From: Lysobacteraceae bacterium
GTDB taxonomy: Bacteria > Pseudomonadota > Gammaproteobacteria > Xanthomonadales > Xanthomonadaceae
Assembly: GCA_027483745.1 (NCBI GenBank)
Contig: JAIXTZ010000179.1
Location: 1-5,599, forward strand
Reading direction: 5' to 3'
Length of the DNA stretch: 5,599 nucleotides
The position numbers were made by a program, and so were the translations under genes. How positions within the stretch are numbered: position 1 is the stretch's first letter; each line of letters begins with the position of its first letter. Below are positions 1-5,599 of the stretch, one piece after another. Below the pieces are notes generated by a model. The model had not been told where the DNA came from. It made no database searches and saw only the letters and a program-made list of their open reading frames with translations.

Positions 1-2288
1 CCGGTCGAGAACACGCGCGGGCCGACGAGACGGCCGGCCTGCACCAGTTCGGCCTGCGAGAACACCGTCTCGGTCGTGGCCGACGGGTCGAACATCGTGG
101 TGATGCCGAAGGCGAGGTTGGCGTAGTAGGTCCAGTTGGCCTGCGGGATTACGCCGCTGAAGAAGTGGCTGGCATGGGCGTGGGCATCGACGAAGCCCGG
201 CACCACGGTCTTGCCGGTGGCGTCGACCACGCGTGCGCCTTCGGGGATCGCGACCTCGCCACGGCGGCCGACGGCGACGATGCGGTCGCCGCGCACCAGC
301 ACCACGCCGTCCTCGATCACTTCCTGCGTGGTTTCCGCATCGCGCATGGTCACCACGCGGCCGCCGGTGATCGCCACCGTCTCCGTCGGCGTGTCGACGG
401 CGACGCTCGGCGCGATGGCCACGCCGCCGTCGTCGCGCGTGGCGCCGAGGTCGCGACTGACGTACTTCCCGCCGGCCATCCAGTGCAGCGAATCGGCGTC
501 CGACCAGTGCAGGTAGGCGCCCACTTGCGTCGTCAACGCCGTGACCGGCACGGCCTTGGTGTCCTTCGACAGCGCGATCGCCACGCCCGTCTCGGGCAGT
601 GGCGCCACGTAGGCGTTGAACAGTTCGGTGAAGGCGACCTGCCGGCCATCCGGGGAGACGCTGACGGCATCGACGTACTTGAGGTCGAGCACTTGCCGCG
701 GCTGCTCGCCGTGCAGGCCGACCGACATCAGCTTCTTCGACAGGCCGCCGCCGGTGAGGAACAGCACGCGGCTGCCGTCGGCATTGAACTGCGGTTCGCG
801 GCCGTCGTCGGCGATCTGGCGCGGTTCGCCGCCCGCGGCGGGCATCACGTACAGGCCCGCATCGCGGCCCCACGCGCTGCCGGTCATCGAGTTGCCGCTG
901 TCGCGGACGAAGACGATGCTGCGGCCGTCGGGCGAATAGCGCGGGCCGTAGTAGATGCCGCGCACGGTGGTGAGCACGCGCTCGCTGCCGCTCGCCAGGT
1001 CGCGCTCGACGATCTGGCCGCGGGTCTCGTCGTTCCAGGTGGTGAACAGCAGCTTGGTGCCATCCGGCGAAAAGGCCGGCTGGTACTCGAAGCGGTCGTC
1101 GCGATCGGTGAGGGCGCGCGCCGCGCCGTTGCCTTCGCGCAGCCACAGTCGGCCGACGGCGTGGAAGGCCACGCGATTCCCGTCCGTCGACGTCGCGACA
1201 TCGCGGATCATCCGCGGCTCGAACGTGCCAGCGGGGAGGGTTTTCTGCTGGCGCGGGGCCTCGGTGACGCGCTGCTCGACCTCGGCGGTGAAGGGGATGT
1301 TCGTCGCTTCGCCGTTGGCCGCGTCGACGCGCCAGAACTGGCCGTCCTTGCCCCACACCACGAGCGCGGCGCCGTCCGGCGTCCAGTCGAAGTTCGCATA
1401 GGGCCCGAAGATCGCCCAGCCCTCCTGCTGGTCGCGCTCGAGGCCGTCCCACAGCGGGCGCACCTGGCCCGATTCGAGGTCCATCAGGTGCAGCACGGAC
1501 TTCTCGCGCACACGCTTCACGAAGGCGAGGGTCTTGCCGTCCGGCGAGGGCTGCGGGCGCACGGCGCCGCCGGGGCTGCTCACCATCGTTTCGATCTCGC
1601 CGGTCTGGCGGTCGAGGCGCTTGATGGCGTAGATCAGGCCGTGCGGATCCTTGTTGTATTGGAAGGTCGGCCCGGCGCTGACGTCCTCGCTGAAGTAGAC
1701 GTAGCGGCCGTCCGGCGACACGGCCGGTTCACCGAGGTCCTGCTGGTCGTTCTTCTGCTTCGTCAGCTGAAGGCCGTCGCCGCCGTCGCGGTGGTAGAGC
1801 CAGAGCTCGCCGGCGCCCAGCGAGCGCTGGCCGGTGAAGTGCTTGCGGCCGATGAGGTATTGGCCGTCCGGTGTCCACGCCGGGTTGTTGAGCAGGCGGA
1901 AGCGCTCCTTCGTCACCTGCGTCGTGCCGCTGCCATCGGCCCGCATCCGCCACAGGTTGCTGCCGCCGTCGCGGTCCGACGTGTAGGCGATCTCGCGGCC
2001 GTCCGGCGAGAAACGCGGCTGCACGTCCCAGGCCGGTCCCGAGGTGATCCGCGTGGCGCGGCCGCCGGCGATCGGCAGGCGGTAAATGTCACCGAGCATC
2101 GAGAACACCATCGTGCGGCCGTCCGGCGCGACGTCGAGGTCCAGCCACGTGCCTTCGTCGGTCGTGAAGCGCACGGTCTTCGTCGGGCCGTGTTCGGCGT
2201 TGACGTCCCACGCCGGCGCGTTGGCGGCGGTGGCGGAGAACGCGGCGAGAGCGAGGGCCGTGGCGACGGCGAGGCGGGCGTGGCGCAT
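1..2288 (-). CDS. Exported TolB-like propeller/amidohydrolase fusion protein (3' end beyond the window)
   Basis: The first 762 codons are present and no stop is reached. Residues 1-22 look like a Sec signal peptide: basic start MRHAR, an Ala/Leu-rich core, and likely cleavage near ATAA, giving a periplasmic or secreted enzyme. Residues 30-610 carry repeated PD40/WD40-like blades with the signature [ST]-P-D-G; the Asp lies at 56, 96, 141, 193, 250, 305, 369, 409, 454, 504 and 547, with a degenerate twelfth copy near 598. From about 636 an amidohydrolase domain begins (VAITGGRVVTM), and PGFVDAHAHASHFF carries the HxH metal pair H703/H705. Similar proteins are about 1,050-1,100 residues, so roughly 300 residues, including the remaining metal ligands, are missing. 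The family is usually assigned to imidazolonepropionase/dihydroorotase-like hydrolases acting on cyclic amides or dipeptides; the substrate is unknown. The start at 2288 is supported by AGGGGA 8 nt upstream and by the signal peptide. It appears to be monocistronic and is divergent from the lipoprotein gene. Confidence 0.93.
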   Translation of the reverse strand, partial: MRHARLAVATALALAAFSATAANAPAWDVNAEHGPTKTVRFTTDEGTWLDLDVAPDGRTMVFSMLGDIYRLPIAGGRATRITSGPAWDVQPRFSPDGREIAYTSDRDGGSNLWRMRADGSGTTQVTKERFRLLNNPAWTPDGQYLIGRKHFTGQRSLGAGELWLYHRDGGDGLQLTKQKNDQQDLGEPAVSPDGRYVYFSEDVSAGPTFQYNKDPHGLIYAIKRLDRQTGEIETMVSSPGGAVRPQPSPDGKTLAFVKRVREKSVLHLMDLESGQVRPLWDGLERDQQEGWAIFGPYANFDWTPDGAALVVWGKDGQFWRVDAANGEATNIPFTAEVEQRVTEAPRQQKTLPAGTFEPRMIRDVATSTDGNRVAFHAVGRLWLREGNGAARALTDRDDRFEYQPAFSPDGTKLLFTTWNDETRGQIVERDLASGSERVLTTVRGIYYGPRYSPDGRSIVFVRDSGNSMTGSAWGRDAGLYVMPAAGGEPRQIADDGREPQFNADGSRVLFLTGGGLSKKLMSVGLHGEQPRQVLDLKYVDAVSVSPDGRQVAFTELFNAYVAPLPETGVAIALSKDTKAVPVTALTTQVGAYLHWSDADSLHWMAGGKYVSRDLGATRDDGGVAIAPSVAVDTPTETVAITGGRVVTMRDAETTQEVIEDGVVLVRGDRIVAVGRRGEVAIPEGARVVDATGKTVVPGFVDAHAHASHFFSGVIPQANWTYYANLAFGITTMFDPSATTETVFSQAELVQAGRLVGPRVFST

Positions 2289-2296
2289 GCGTGGTT

Positions 2297-2302
2297 TCCC
2301 CT
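2297..2302 (-). promoter_or_regulatory. Ribosome binding site of the amidohydrolase gene
   Basis: On the minus strand AGGGGA lies 8 nt before the ATG at 2288. It is the only purine-rich Shine-Dalgarno-like stretch close to a start in this frame, and it supports the chosen start together with the signal peptide that follows. Confidence 0.6.
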
Positions 2303-2444
2303 GTGGCGAGCCCCCGAGCGTAGCGGCCAAGCCCGCGGTCGGACCGTGCCGGAAGTCGCGACATCGCCTGCGGCAAGGCCCAGCGGCCGGCCTCTCCACG
2401 CTTGCGGTGCCGTCATGCAGCGAACAGACTCCTCGCGACGGGTC

Positions 2445-2470
2445 CGCGGATGGCATGCCGTCGATCCGCG
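2445..2470. repeat. Inverted repeat upstream of the lipoprotein gene, possible operator or hairpin
   Basis: CGCGGAT (2445-2451) and ATCCGCG (2464-2470) are perfect 7-bp inverted arms around a 12-nt loop whose first 8 nt, GGCATGCC, are themselves a palindrome. The element ends 27 bp before the lipoprotein ATG. It could be a protein binding site or a 5' UTR hairpin; in DNA this GC-rich it could also be chance. Confidence 0.3.
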
Positions 2471-2484
2471 CCATGGCGATGACG

Positions 2485-2491
2485 AAAAGGA
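2485..2491 (+). promoter_or_regulatory. Ribosome binding site that decides the lipoprotein start
   Basis: AAAAGGA lies 6 nt before the ATG at 2498. The in-frame ATGs at 2507 and 2516 have no equally well placed purine tract, and starting at either would shorten the basic N-terminal part of the signal peptide. The start at 2498 is therefore preferred. Confidence 0.7.
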
Positions 2492-2497
2492 TTTCCG

Positions 2498-3556
2498 ATG
2501 AGGACGATGAGAGCGATGGCGGCGTGGGGCGTGCTGGCCCTGCTGTGTGGCTGCGAACCCATGGCAGACGGTCGCCTGCCTTCGGCGTCCGATCCGGTTG
2601 CGGCCGACGAGGCGCCGGCGTCGACCGACGCGCCACGAGCGCCTGAAGCCGCCGAAGCGCCCTCCCGTCTGGTGCCGTTCGCGACGTCCGCCGCGCCGAG
2701 CCCGGCGCGCTGCGAGATCGCCGGCTGGGTGGCGCAGGACGACGTTCTTGTTTACGCCGCCGGCGCCTACGCCGGTCGCGCGCTCGACCACCCGATCGAT
2801 CAGAGCGGCCACCAAGCGACGCAGATCGATGTCGCCGTCGACGAGCCCTCGGCGCCGGTCGTGCTGATGCTCGGCGCCTACGAGCCCACCGTCTGGAACA
2901 TCGGCTGGTCGACGCGTTCCCGGATCGTCGCGGTGCTGGTCAGCGGCTATCACCGCCAGGTCATCGCCGGCTTGCCGCCCACCGTCCCTCGATTGATCAG
3001 CACCTACGAGAACGAGGGGCCTTGCGGGTACTTCCACGTGGGTGAAGACAACCTCGGCGCGCTCAATCCCATCGCTCGACGGGTGTTCGGACGGCCTGTC
3101 GCGCGAGCCTTCATCGCGCGTGACGGCAGCGTGGCCGTGGGCACCGGCGAATCCGTGGGTCTGGTGACCGACGCCAACCAGTCCCCGGACCAGTTTCGCG
3201 ATGTGAATGCGCCGCTGGCCGGCGAGGCGGGTCTCCGCGAGGCCGTGGCGAAGGGGTTGCTCCGAGAGGCGCGGCCCGGCGATCTCGAGGCGTGGGCGGC
3301 GGCCTATGATGACGTGCAGGGCCGGGATGTCCCGCAGGTGTCCGGCGCTTCCGCCGGCTCGGGCCGCACGCTCTGGCGGCACAACGCCTACGTAGTCTTG
3401 GGCGAGATGCAGGTTCCCGCGGGGCTGTTCGGCGCGCATGCGGCCACCTTCATCGTACCGAGGGGCGTGCCCCGCCCGACGGGCGCCCTCGGACATTCGA
3501 AAGTGCTCGACCACAACACGATGACCTGCGCGGGCCTCACCTGCGGGATGGAATGA
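2498..3556 (+). CDS. Predicted lipoprotein of unknown function
   Basis: A protein of 352 residues. Residues 1-18 form a lipoprotein signal peptide (RTMR, then a hydrophobic core) ending in the lipobox L16-C17-G18-C19, so Cys19 should be lipidated. Glu at +2 would favour outer-membrane sorting under the enterobacterial rule. Residues 20-70 are an Ala/Pro/Asp/Glu-rich linker. From C72 onward the protein looks folded: a beta-rich stretch with TQIDVAVDEPSAPVVLMLG, then AYEPTVWNIGW, VLVSGYHRQ, and GPCGYFHV around C176; the last residues are MTCAGLTCGME. Mature cysteines at 72, 176, 344 and 349 could form two disulfides in the periplasm. I know of no characterised protein with these motifs. Phrases like YEPTVWNI and VSGYHRQ resemble, from memory, uncharacterised secreted proteobacterial proteins, so I assign no activity. 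The gene stands alone on its strand and overlaps the convergent DUF1289 gene at its 3' end. Third positions are still GC-rich, which supports real coding. Confidence 0.85.
   Translation: MRTMRAMAAWGVLALLCGCEPMADGRLPSASDPVAADEAPASTDAPRAPEAAEAPSRLVPFATSAAPSPARCEIAGWVAQDDVLVYAAGAYAGRALDHPIDQSGHQATQIDVAVDEPSAPVVLMLGAYEPTVWNIGWSTRSRIVAVLVSGYHRQVIAGLPPTVPRLISTYENEGPCGYFHVGEDNLGALNPIARRVFGRPVARAFIARDGSVAVGTGESVGLVTDANQSPDQFRDVNAPLAGEAGLREAVAKGLLREARPGDLEAWAAAYDDVQGRDVPQVSGASAGSGRTLWRHNAYVVLGEMQVPAGLFGAHAATFIVPRGVPRPTGALGHSKVLDHNTMTCAGLTCGME
3458..3492 (+). repeat. Overlapping inverted repeats inside the lipoprotein gene 3' region
   Basis: CCGAGGGGCG (3458-3467) and CGCCCTCGG (3484-3492) form outer arms with one bulged base. 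Inside them CGCCC/GGGCG (3473-3485) and GGGGC/GCCCC (3462-3473) can form competing small hairpins. There is no T-run after the structure, so it is not a classical terminator. It codes for ordinary protein and may be a by-product of GC-rich codons. Confidence 0.25.
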
Positions 3557-3782
3557 GCGCCCCTCGGGCCCTCCGCCTCGCCTTCGCATTTTCCAGGATC
3601 GCCTCGCGCCCGTCGGTGTCGGCCGCATGCCACGCCTTGATCTCGTCGAGCGTCCGGCCGCAGCCGAGGCATTCGTCGCGGTCATCGAGACAGCACTGGC
3701 GGATGCAGGGCGACGCCAACGTCGGGCCCTCGTCGGTGCCGCGCCGCGGGGGCATCGCCATCGGCGGTCGCGCCGGCGCCAT
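3537..3782 (-). CDS. DUF1289 family cysteine-motif protein
   Basis: A small protein of 81 residues. The DUF1289 signature is clear: SPCIRQCCLDDRDECLGCGR from residue 24, then TLDEIKAW, with cysteines 26, 30, 31, 38 and 41 in the pattern C-x3-C-x7-C-x2-C. This family is described as a predicted metal-binding or Fe-S protein of unknown role, normally 60-90 residues long, so this copy is full length. The C-terminal part (EAILENAKARRRARG) is basic and helical. The start at 3782 is 5 bp past the yceH stop, with GGGGA 9 nt upstream, so translation may be coupled to yceH. In-frame ATGs at residues 8 and 10 are possible alternatives, because residues 1-20 are Pro/Arg-rich and not conserved-looking. 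The last 20 bp overlap the end of the lipoprotein gene on the other strand. Confidence 0.87.
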   Translation of the reverse strand: MAPARPPMAMPPRRGTDEGPTLASPCIRQCCLDDRDECLGCGRTLDEIKAWHAADTDGREAILENAKARRRARGALIPSRR

Positions 3783-3787
3783 GCGGC

Positions 3788-4435
3788 TTAGTCCCCGGGG
3801 GTTCCAGCGGCCAGGCGGATTTCCAACGCGGCGATCCGGGCTTCCAGCGCCTCGATGCGCGCGAGCAGGGCGTCGTCGCCCCGTGCAACCGTCTCGCGGG
3901 CCGGGGATGCGGTGTCCAGGGCTATCGCGCTGAAGTCCACCGGGCCGCAGAGCAGGTGCGCCCAGCGGCCTTCGCGCTGGCCCGGCGCGCGCGGCAGTGC
4001 GACCGCGAGACCCCGCGCGGCGAGGCGCTCCAGCGCATGCGCGAGATCGTCGGCGTCCGTGTAGCGATGCAGCCGCTCGCTGCGCGAGAGCAGTTCGGCC
4101 GCGGTCTGTGGGCCGCGCAGCATCAGCAGGGCCAGCGCCACGAGCTGCCCGCGCGTCAGCTCCAACGTGCGCGCGGCCGTGTGCTCGAAGCGCAGGGCGC
4201 GGGCGCCGTCGACCCGCCGCGCCAGCCCCTTGGCCTCGAGGCCGCGCAGCGCGCGCGCCACTTCGCCGGTCTCCAGCGCCATCACCGGTTCACGGCTGGT
4301 CTTCTGGTTCGCGGCCTGCAGCGCCGCGTTCTCGGTGAGCGGGTACTGCTCGGGCGTGGTGGCTTCCTTTTCGACCAGGCAGCCGAGCACGCGGGCCTCG
4401 GTCGCGTCGAGCAGGAGGGAAGGGGCATCGCTCAT
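3788..4435 (-). CDS. yceH: YceH family protein (DUF480/UPF0502)
   Basis: A protein of 215 residues, the same size as E. coli YceH and closely similar in motif order. EARVLGCLVEKEATTPEQYP starts at residue 13, followed by NQKTSREPVM (43-52), LLMLRGPQTAAELLSRSERL in the second half, and REGRWAHLLCGPVD. The fold known for the family is two tandem winged-helix domains, suggesting DNA or protein binding, but no function is established. The C-terminal stretch LLARIEALEARIAALEIRL has heptad spacing and probably forms a short coiled coil for self-association. The start at 4435 is supported by GGAG 6 nt upstream. It is the first gene of a probable two-gene operon with the DUF1289 gene and is divergent from the photolyase gene. 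Confidence 0.95.
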   Translation of the reverse strand: MSDAPSLLLDATEARVLGCLVEKEATTPEQYPLTENAALQAANQKTSREPVMALETGEVARALRGLEAKGLARRVDGARALRFEHTAARTLELTRGQLVALALLMLRGPQTAAELLSRSERLHRYTDADDLAHALERLAARGLAVALPRAPGQREGRWAHLLCGPVDFSAIALDTASPARETVARGDDALLARIEALEARIAALEIRLAAGTPGD

Positions 4436-4548
4436 CGGGGGCTCCGCGGCGAAGCGCCGCGTTGGACAGGGAGGCCGCCAGACTAGCCGACGGCCCGTGC
4501 TTCGGACGTTTCACCCCGGCTGCAGCGGCCCTTCGGCAGCATCGCGCG
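4436..4548. other. Divergent intergenic spacer between yceH and the photolyase gene
   Basis: These 113 bp must contain promoters for both genes. On the plus strand TTGGAC at 4462-4467 could be a -35 element, but no good -10 follows at 16-18 bp. I see no LexA-type box that would tie the photolyase to the SOS response. GCTGC (4519-4523) and GCAGC (4536-4540) could pair just before the photolyase start. The region also includes the yceH ribosome binding site and its adjoining hairpin. Confidence 0.55.
4442..4461 (-). promoter_or_regulatory. yceH ribosome binding site with adjoining GC hairpin
   Basis: On the minus strand GGAG (4445-4442) lies 6 nt before the yceH ATG. Directly upstream, CGCGGCG and CGCCGCG (4445-4461) form a perfect 7-bp stem around a 3-nt loop, and the last base pair includes the first G of the ribosome binding site. 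If the transcript begins upstream of the hairpin, the structure could limit or tune ribosome access. Confidence 0.4.
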
Positions 4549-5599
4549 ATGTCCCACGCCCTCGTCTGGTTCAAGCGCGACCTGCGCACCGTCGACCACG
4601 CGCCCCTGCTGGCCGCGGCGGCCAGCGGCCGTCCGGTGCTGCCGGTGTACGTGATCGAGCCGGCGCTGTGGCAGCAGGACGACGCCAGCGGGCGGCAATG
4701 GGCGGTGTTCCGCGAATCGTTGCTCGAACTGCGTGATGCTCTCGCCGCGCTCGGTGCCCCGCTGCAGGTGCTCCATGGCGATGCGGTCGAGGCCTTCGCA
4801 GCGCTGCATCGCACTTTCGGCCTCGCCGAAGTGCACGCCCACGAGGAAACCGGCAACGCCTGGACTTTCGCCCGCGACCGCCGGGTGGGCGCCTGGCTGC
4901 GCGAGGTGGGGCTGCCCTTCATCGAGCACCCGAACGGCAGCACGGTGCGCCGACTGCGGCGCCGCGACGGCTGGGCGCGGCATTGGGAGGGCCACAACGG
5001 GGAAGCGCCGTTGCCGCCGCCGAGCGCGCTGCGTCCGGGCATCCAAGCCTCGGGCGTGTCGCCCGGGGAGGCGGGCTTTCGCCTCGCGGACCTGCGCTGC
5101 GAGGCCCTGCCGGAGGCCCGCGACCTTGGCCTGCCCGACGACCCTTGCCCGGGCCGCCAGCCGGGCGGTCGCGCCTCGGCCTTGCGATTGCTGGCGAGCT
5201 TCGTCGACGGCCGCGGTGCCACGTACTCGCGTGGCATGAGCAGCCCGATCAGCGCCCCCAAGGTGTGTTCGCGGCTGTCGGTGCATTTCGCCACCGGCAC
5301 GGTCTCGATCCGCGAAGCCGTGGCCGCCTCGCGCGCCGCGCAGTGGGCCGGCCGCGGCACGCCGGCGCGGGCCCTGCAGAGCTTCGAATCACGCCTGCAC
5401 TGGCAGGGGCACTTCATGCAGAAGCTCGAAAGTGAACCGGCGATCGAGTTCCGCAACACGCACCGCGGCTTCGACGGCCTGCGCGAAGGCGATTTCGACC
5501 GCGCGGCCTTCGAGGCCTGGCGCACCGGCACCACCGGCTGGCCTTTCGTGGATGCCTGCCTGCGCATGCTCGGCATGACCGGCTGGATCAACTTCCGCA
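4549..5599 (+). CDS. Photolyase/cryptochrome family flavoprotein (3' end beyond the window)
   Basis: The first 350 codons are present. The N-terminal domain (about 1-130) is the Rossmann-like antenna domain, opening with ALVWFKRDLR and including HEETGNAWTFARDRR near 98-112. The FAD-binding helical domain starts near 205: GGRASALRLLASF, then Y226, CSRLS (240-244), which matches the TSRLS flavin-phosphate loop of E. coli PhrB, RLHW (282-285), and TGWPFVDACLRML to GWINFR at the edge. Members are about 450-500 residues, so roughly 120-150 C-terminal residues are missing, including most of the flavin pocket. The family repairs UV-induced pyrimidine dimers with blue light or senses light; which applies here is open. 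Aligned without gaps to PhrB from W277 onward, residues equivalent to E274, W306 and N341 are Arg282, Gly314 and Phe349, so a divergent subgroup is likely. The ATG at 4549 has only a weak ribosome binding site, but no other start preserves the N-terminal strand. Confidence 0.94.
   Translation, partial: MSHALVWFKRDLRTVDHAPLLAAAASGRPVLPVYVIEPALWQQDDASGRQWAVFRESLLELRDALAALGAPLQVLHGDAVEAFAALHRTFGLAEVHAHEETGNAWTFARDRRVGAWLREVGLPFIEHPNGSTVRRLRRRDGWARHWEGHNGEAPLPPPSALRPGIQASGVSPGEAGFRLADLRCEALPEARDLGLPDDPCPGRQPGGRASALRLLASFVDGRGATYSRGMSSPISAPKVCSRLSVHFATGTVSIREAVAASRAAQWAGRGTPARALQSFESRLHWQGHFMQKLESEPAIEFRNTHRGFDGLREGDFDRAAFEAWRTGTTGWPFVDACLRMLGMTGWINFR

Larger units (their letters stand above)
2289..2497. 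other. Divergent intergenic spacer with inverted repeats
   Basis: These 209 bp separate the divergent amidohydrolase and lipoprotein genes and must hold promoters for both. I found no convincing -35/-10 pair in either direction, which is common in GC-rich genomes. Two inverted repeats stand out. At 2376-2393, AGGCC and GGCCT flank an 8-nt loop, and the 8-bp palindrome GGCCGGCC at 2385-2392 overlaps them. At 2445-2470, CGCGGAT and ATCCGCG flank 12 nt. Neither is followed by a T-run, so neither looks like an intrinsic terminator. A short open frame from the ATG at 2414 ends at 2501 but has no ribosome binding site. Confidence 0.6.

Noticed and set aside
165..2501. A 778-codon plus-strand open frame opposite the amidohydrolase gene
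   Set aside because: It is antisense to a gene with a clear signal peptide, PD40 repeats and amidohydrolase motifs. Its product is rich in Arg/Ala/His/Val with no recognisable domain, as expected of an antisense frame in GC-rich DNA.
2414..2501. Possible 28-codon leader peptide whose stop overlaps the lipoprotein ATG
   Set aside because: No ribosome binding site precedes the ATG at 2414, the peptide has no attenuation-like codon run, and the ATGA overlap is easily chance.
3458..3492. Inverted repeat as a terminator of the lipoprotein gene
   Set aside because: It lies inside the coding region, more than 60 bp before the stop, and is not followed by a T-run.
1913..3685. A 590-codon minus-strand open frame spanning the spacer and the lipoprotein gene
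   Set aside because: It crosses the end of one real gene, a regulatory spacer and the whole antisense of another. The composition is Arg/Gly/His-rich and without domains. The lipoprotein frame has a ribosome binding site and lipobox, so it is the real one.
3956..4486. Plus-strand open frame opposite yceH
   Set aside because: The minus strand encodes YceH with motifs matching E. coli YceH. The opposite frame has Arg/Gln/Gly-rich composition and no ribosome binding site.
4462..4490. Possible promoter for the photolyase starting with TTGGAC
   Set aside because: No acceptable -10 hexamer lies 16-18 bp downstream, so I cannot support it as a promoter.
4290..5591. Long minus-strand open frames (433 and 267 codons) opposite the photolyase gene
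   Set aside because: They are antisense to an unmistakable photolyase frame and show only Arg/Ala/Ser-rich low-information sequence; the longer one also runs through the yceH start region in another frame.
1..5599. A defence island, mobile element, CRISPR array or biosynthetic cluster
   Set aside because: No transposase, integrase, nuclease, toxin-antitoxin, spaced repeat array or cluster enzyme is visible in any frame. All space is accounted for by five genes and two short spacers.

Overview
The window is gene-dense, high-GC bacterial chromosome with strong G/C preference at third codon positions. A YceH-family protein, a DUF1289 protein and secreted two-domain amidohydrolases together point to a gammaproteobacterium, most likely a Xanthomonadaceae/Lysobacteraceae-type organism. 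That placement is inferred from protein resemblance and composition, because no rRNA or other marker gene is present. I see no tRNA, rRNA, insertion sequence, CRISPR array, phage or defence gene. This reads as ordinary core or soft-core chromosome.

Layout from left to right: (1) Positions 1-2288, minus strand, hold the first 762 codons of a large exported protein. It has a signal peptide, about twelve TolB/WD40-like propeller blades that fall into two sets of six, and the start of a metal-dependent amidohydrolase domain. The 3' end lies beyond the left edge. (2) Positions 2289-2497 are a divergent spacer with two hairpin-capable inverted repeats. (3) Positions 2498-3556, plus strand, encode a predicted lipoprotein of 352 residues and unknown function. 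(4) Positions 3537-3782, minus strand, encode a small cysteine-motif DUF1289 protein whose 3' end overlaps the lipoprotein gene tail-to-tail by 20 bp. (5) Positions 3788-4435, minus strand, encode YceH (DUF480/UPF0502). It lies only 5 bp upstream of the DUF1289 gene, so the two probably form an operon. (6) Positions 4436-4548 are a short divergent spacer with a perfect GC hairpin beside the yceH ribosome binding site. (7) From 4549 to the right edge, plus strand, lie the first 350 codons of a photolyase/cryptochrome-family flavoprotein whose C-terminal part is outside the window.

The genes do not form one evident pathway. The transcription units are the amidohydrolase alone, the lipoprotein alone, yceH-DUF1289, and the photolyase. 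The largest gap without a gene is 209 bp. The points most worth a second look are the lipoprotein, which I cannot assign to a named family; the photolyase, in which several residues that contact the pyrimidine dimer or carry electrons in E. coli PhrB appear to be replaced; and the matching blade spacing in the two propellers, which suggests an internal duplication. I found no convincing new multi-gene system.
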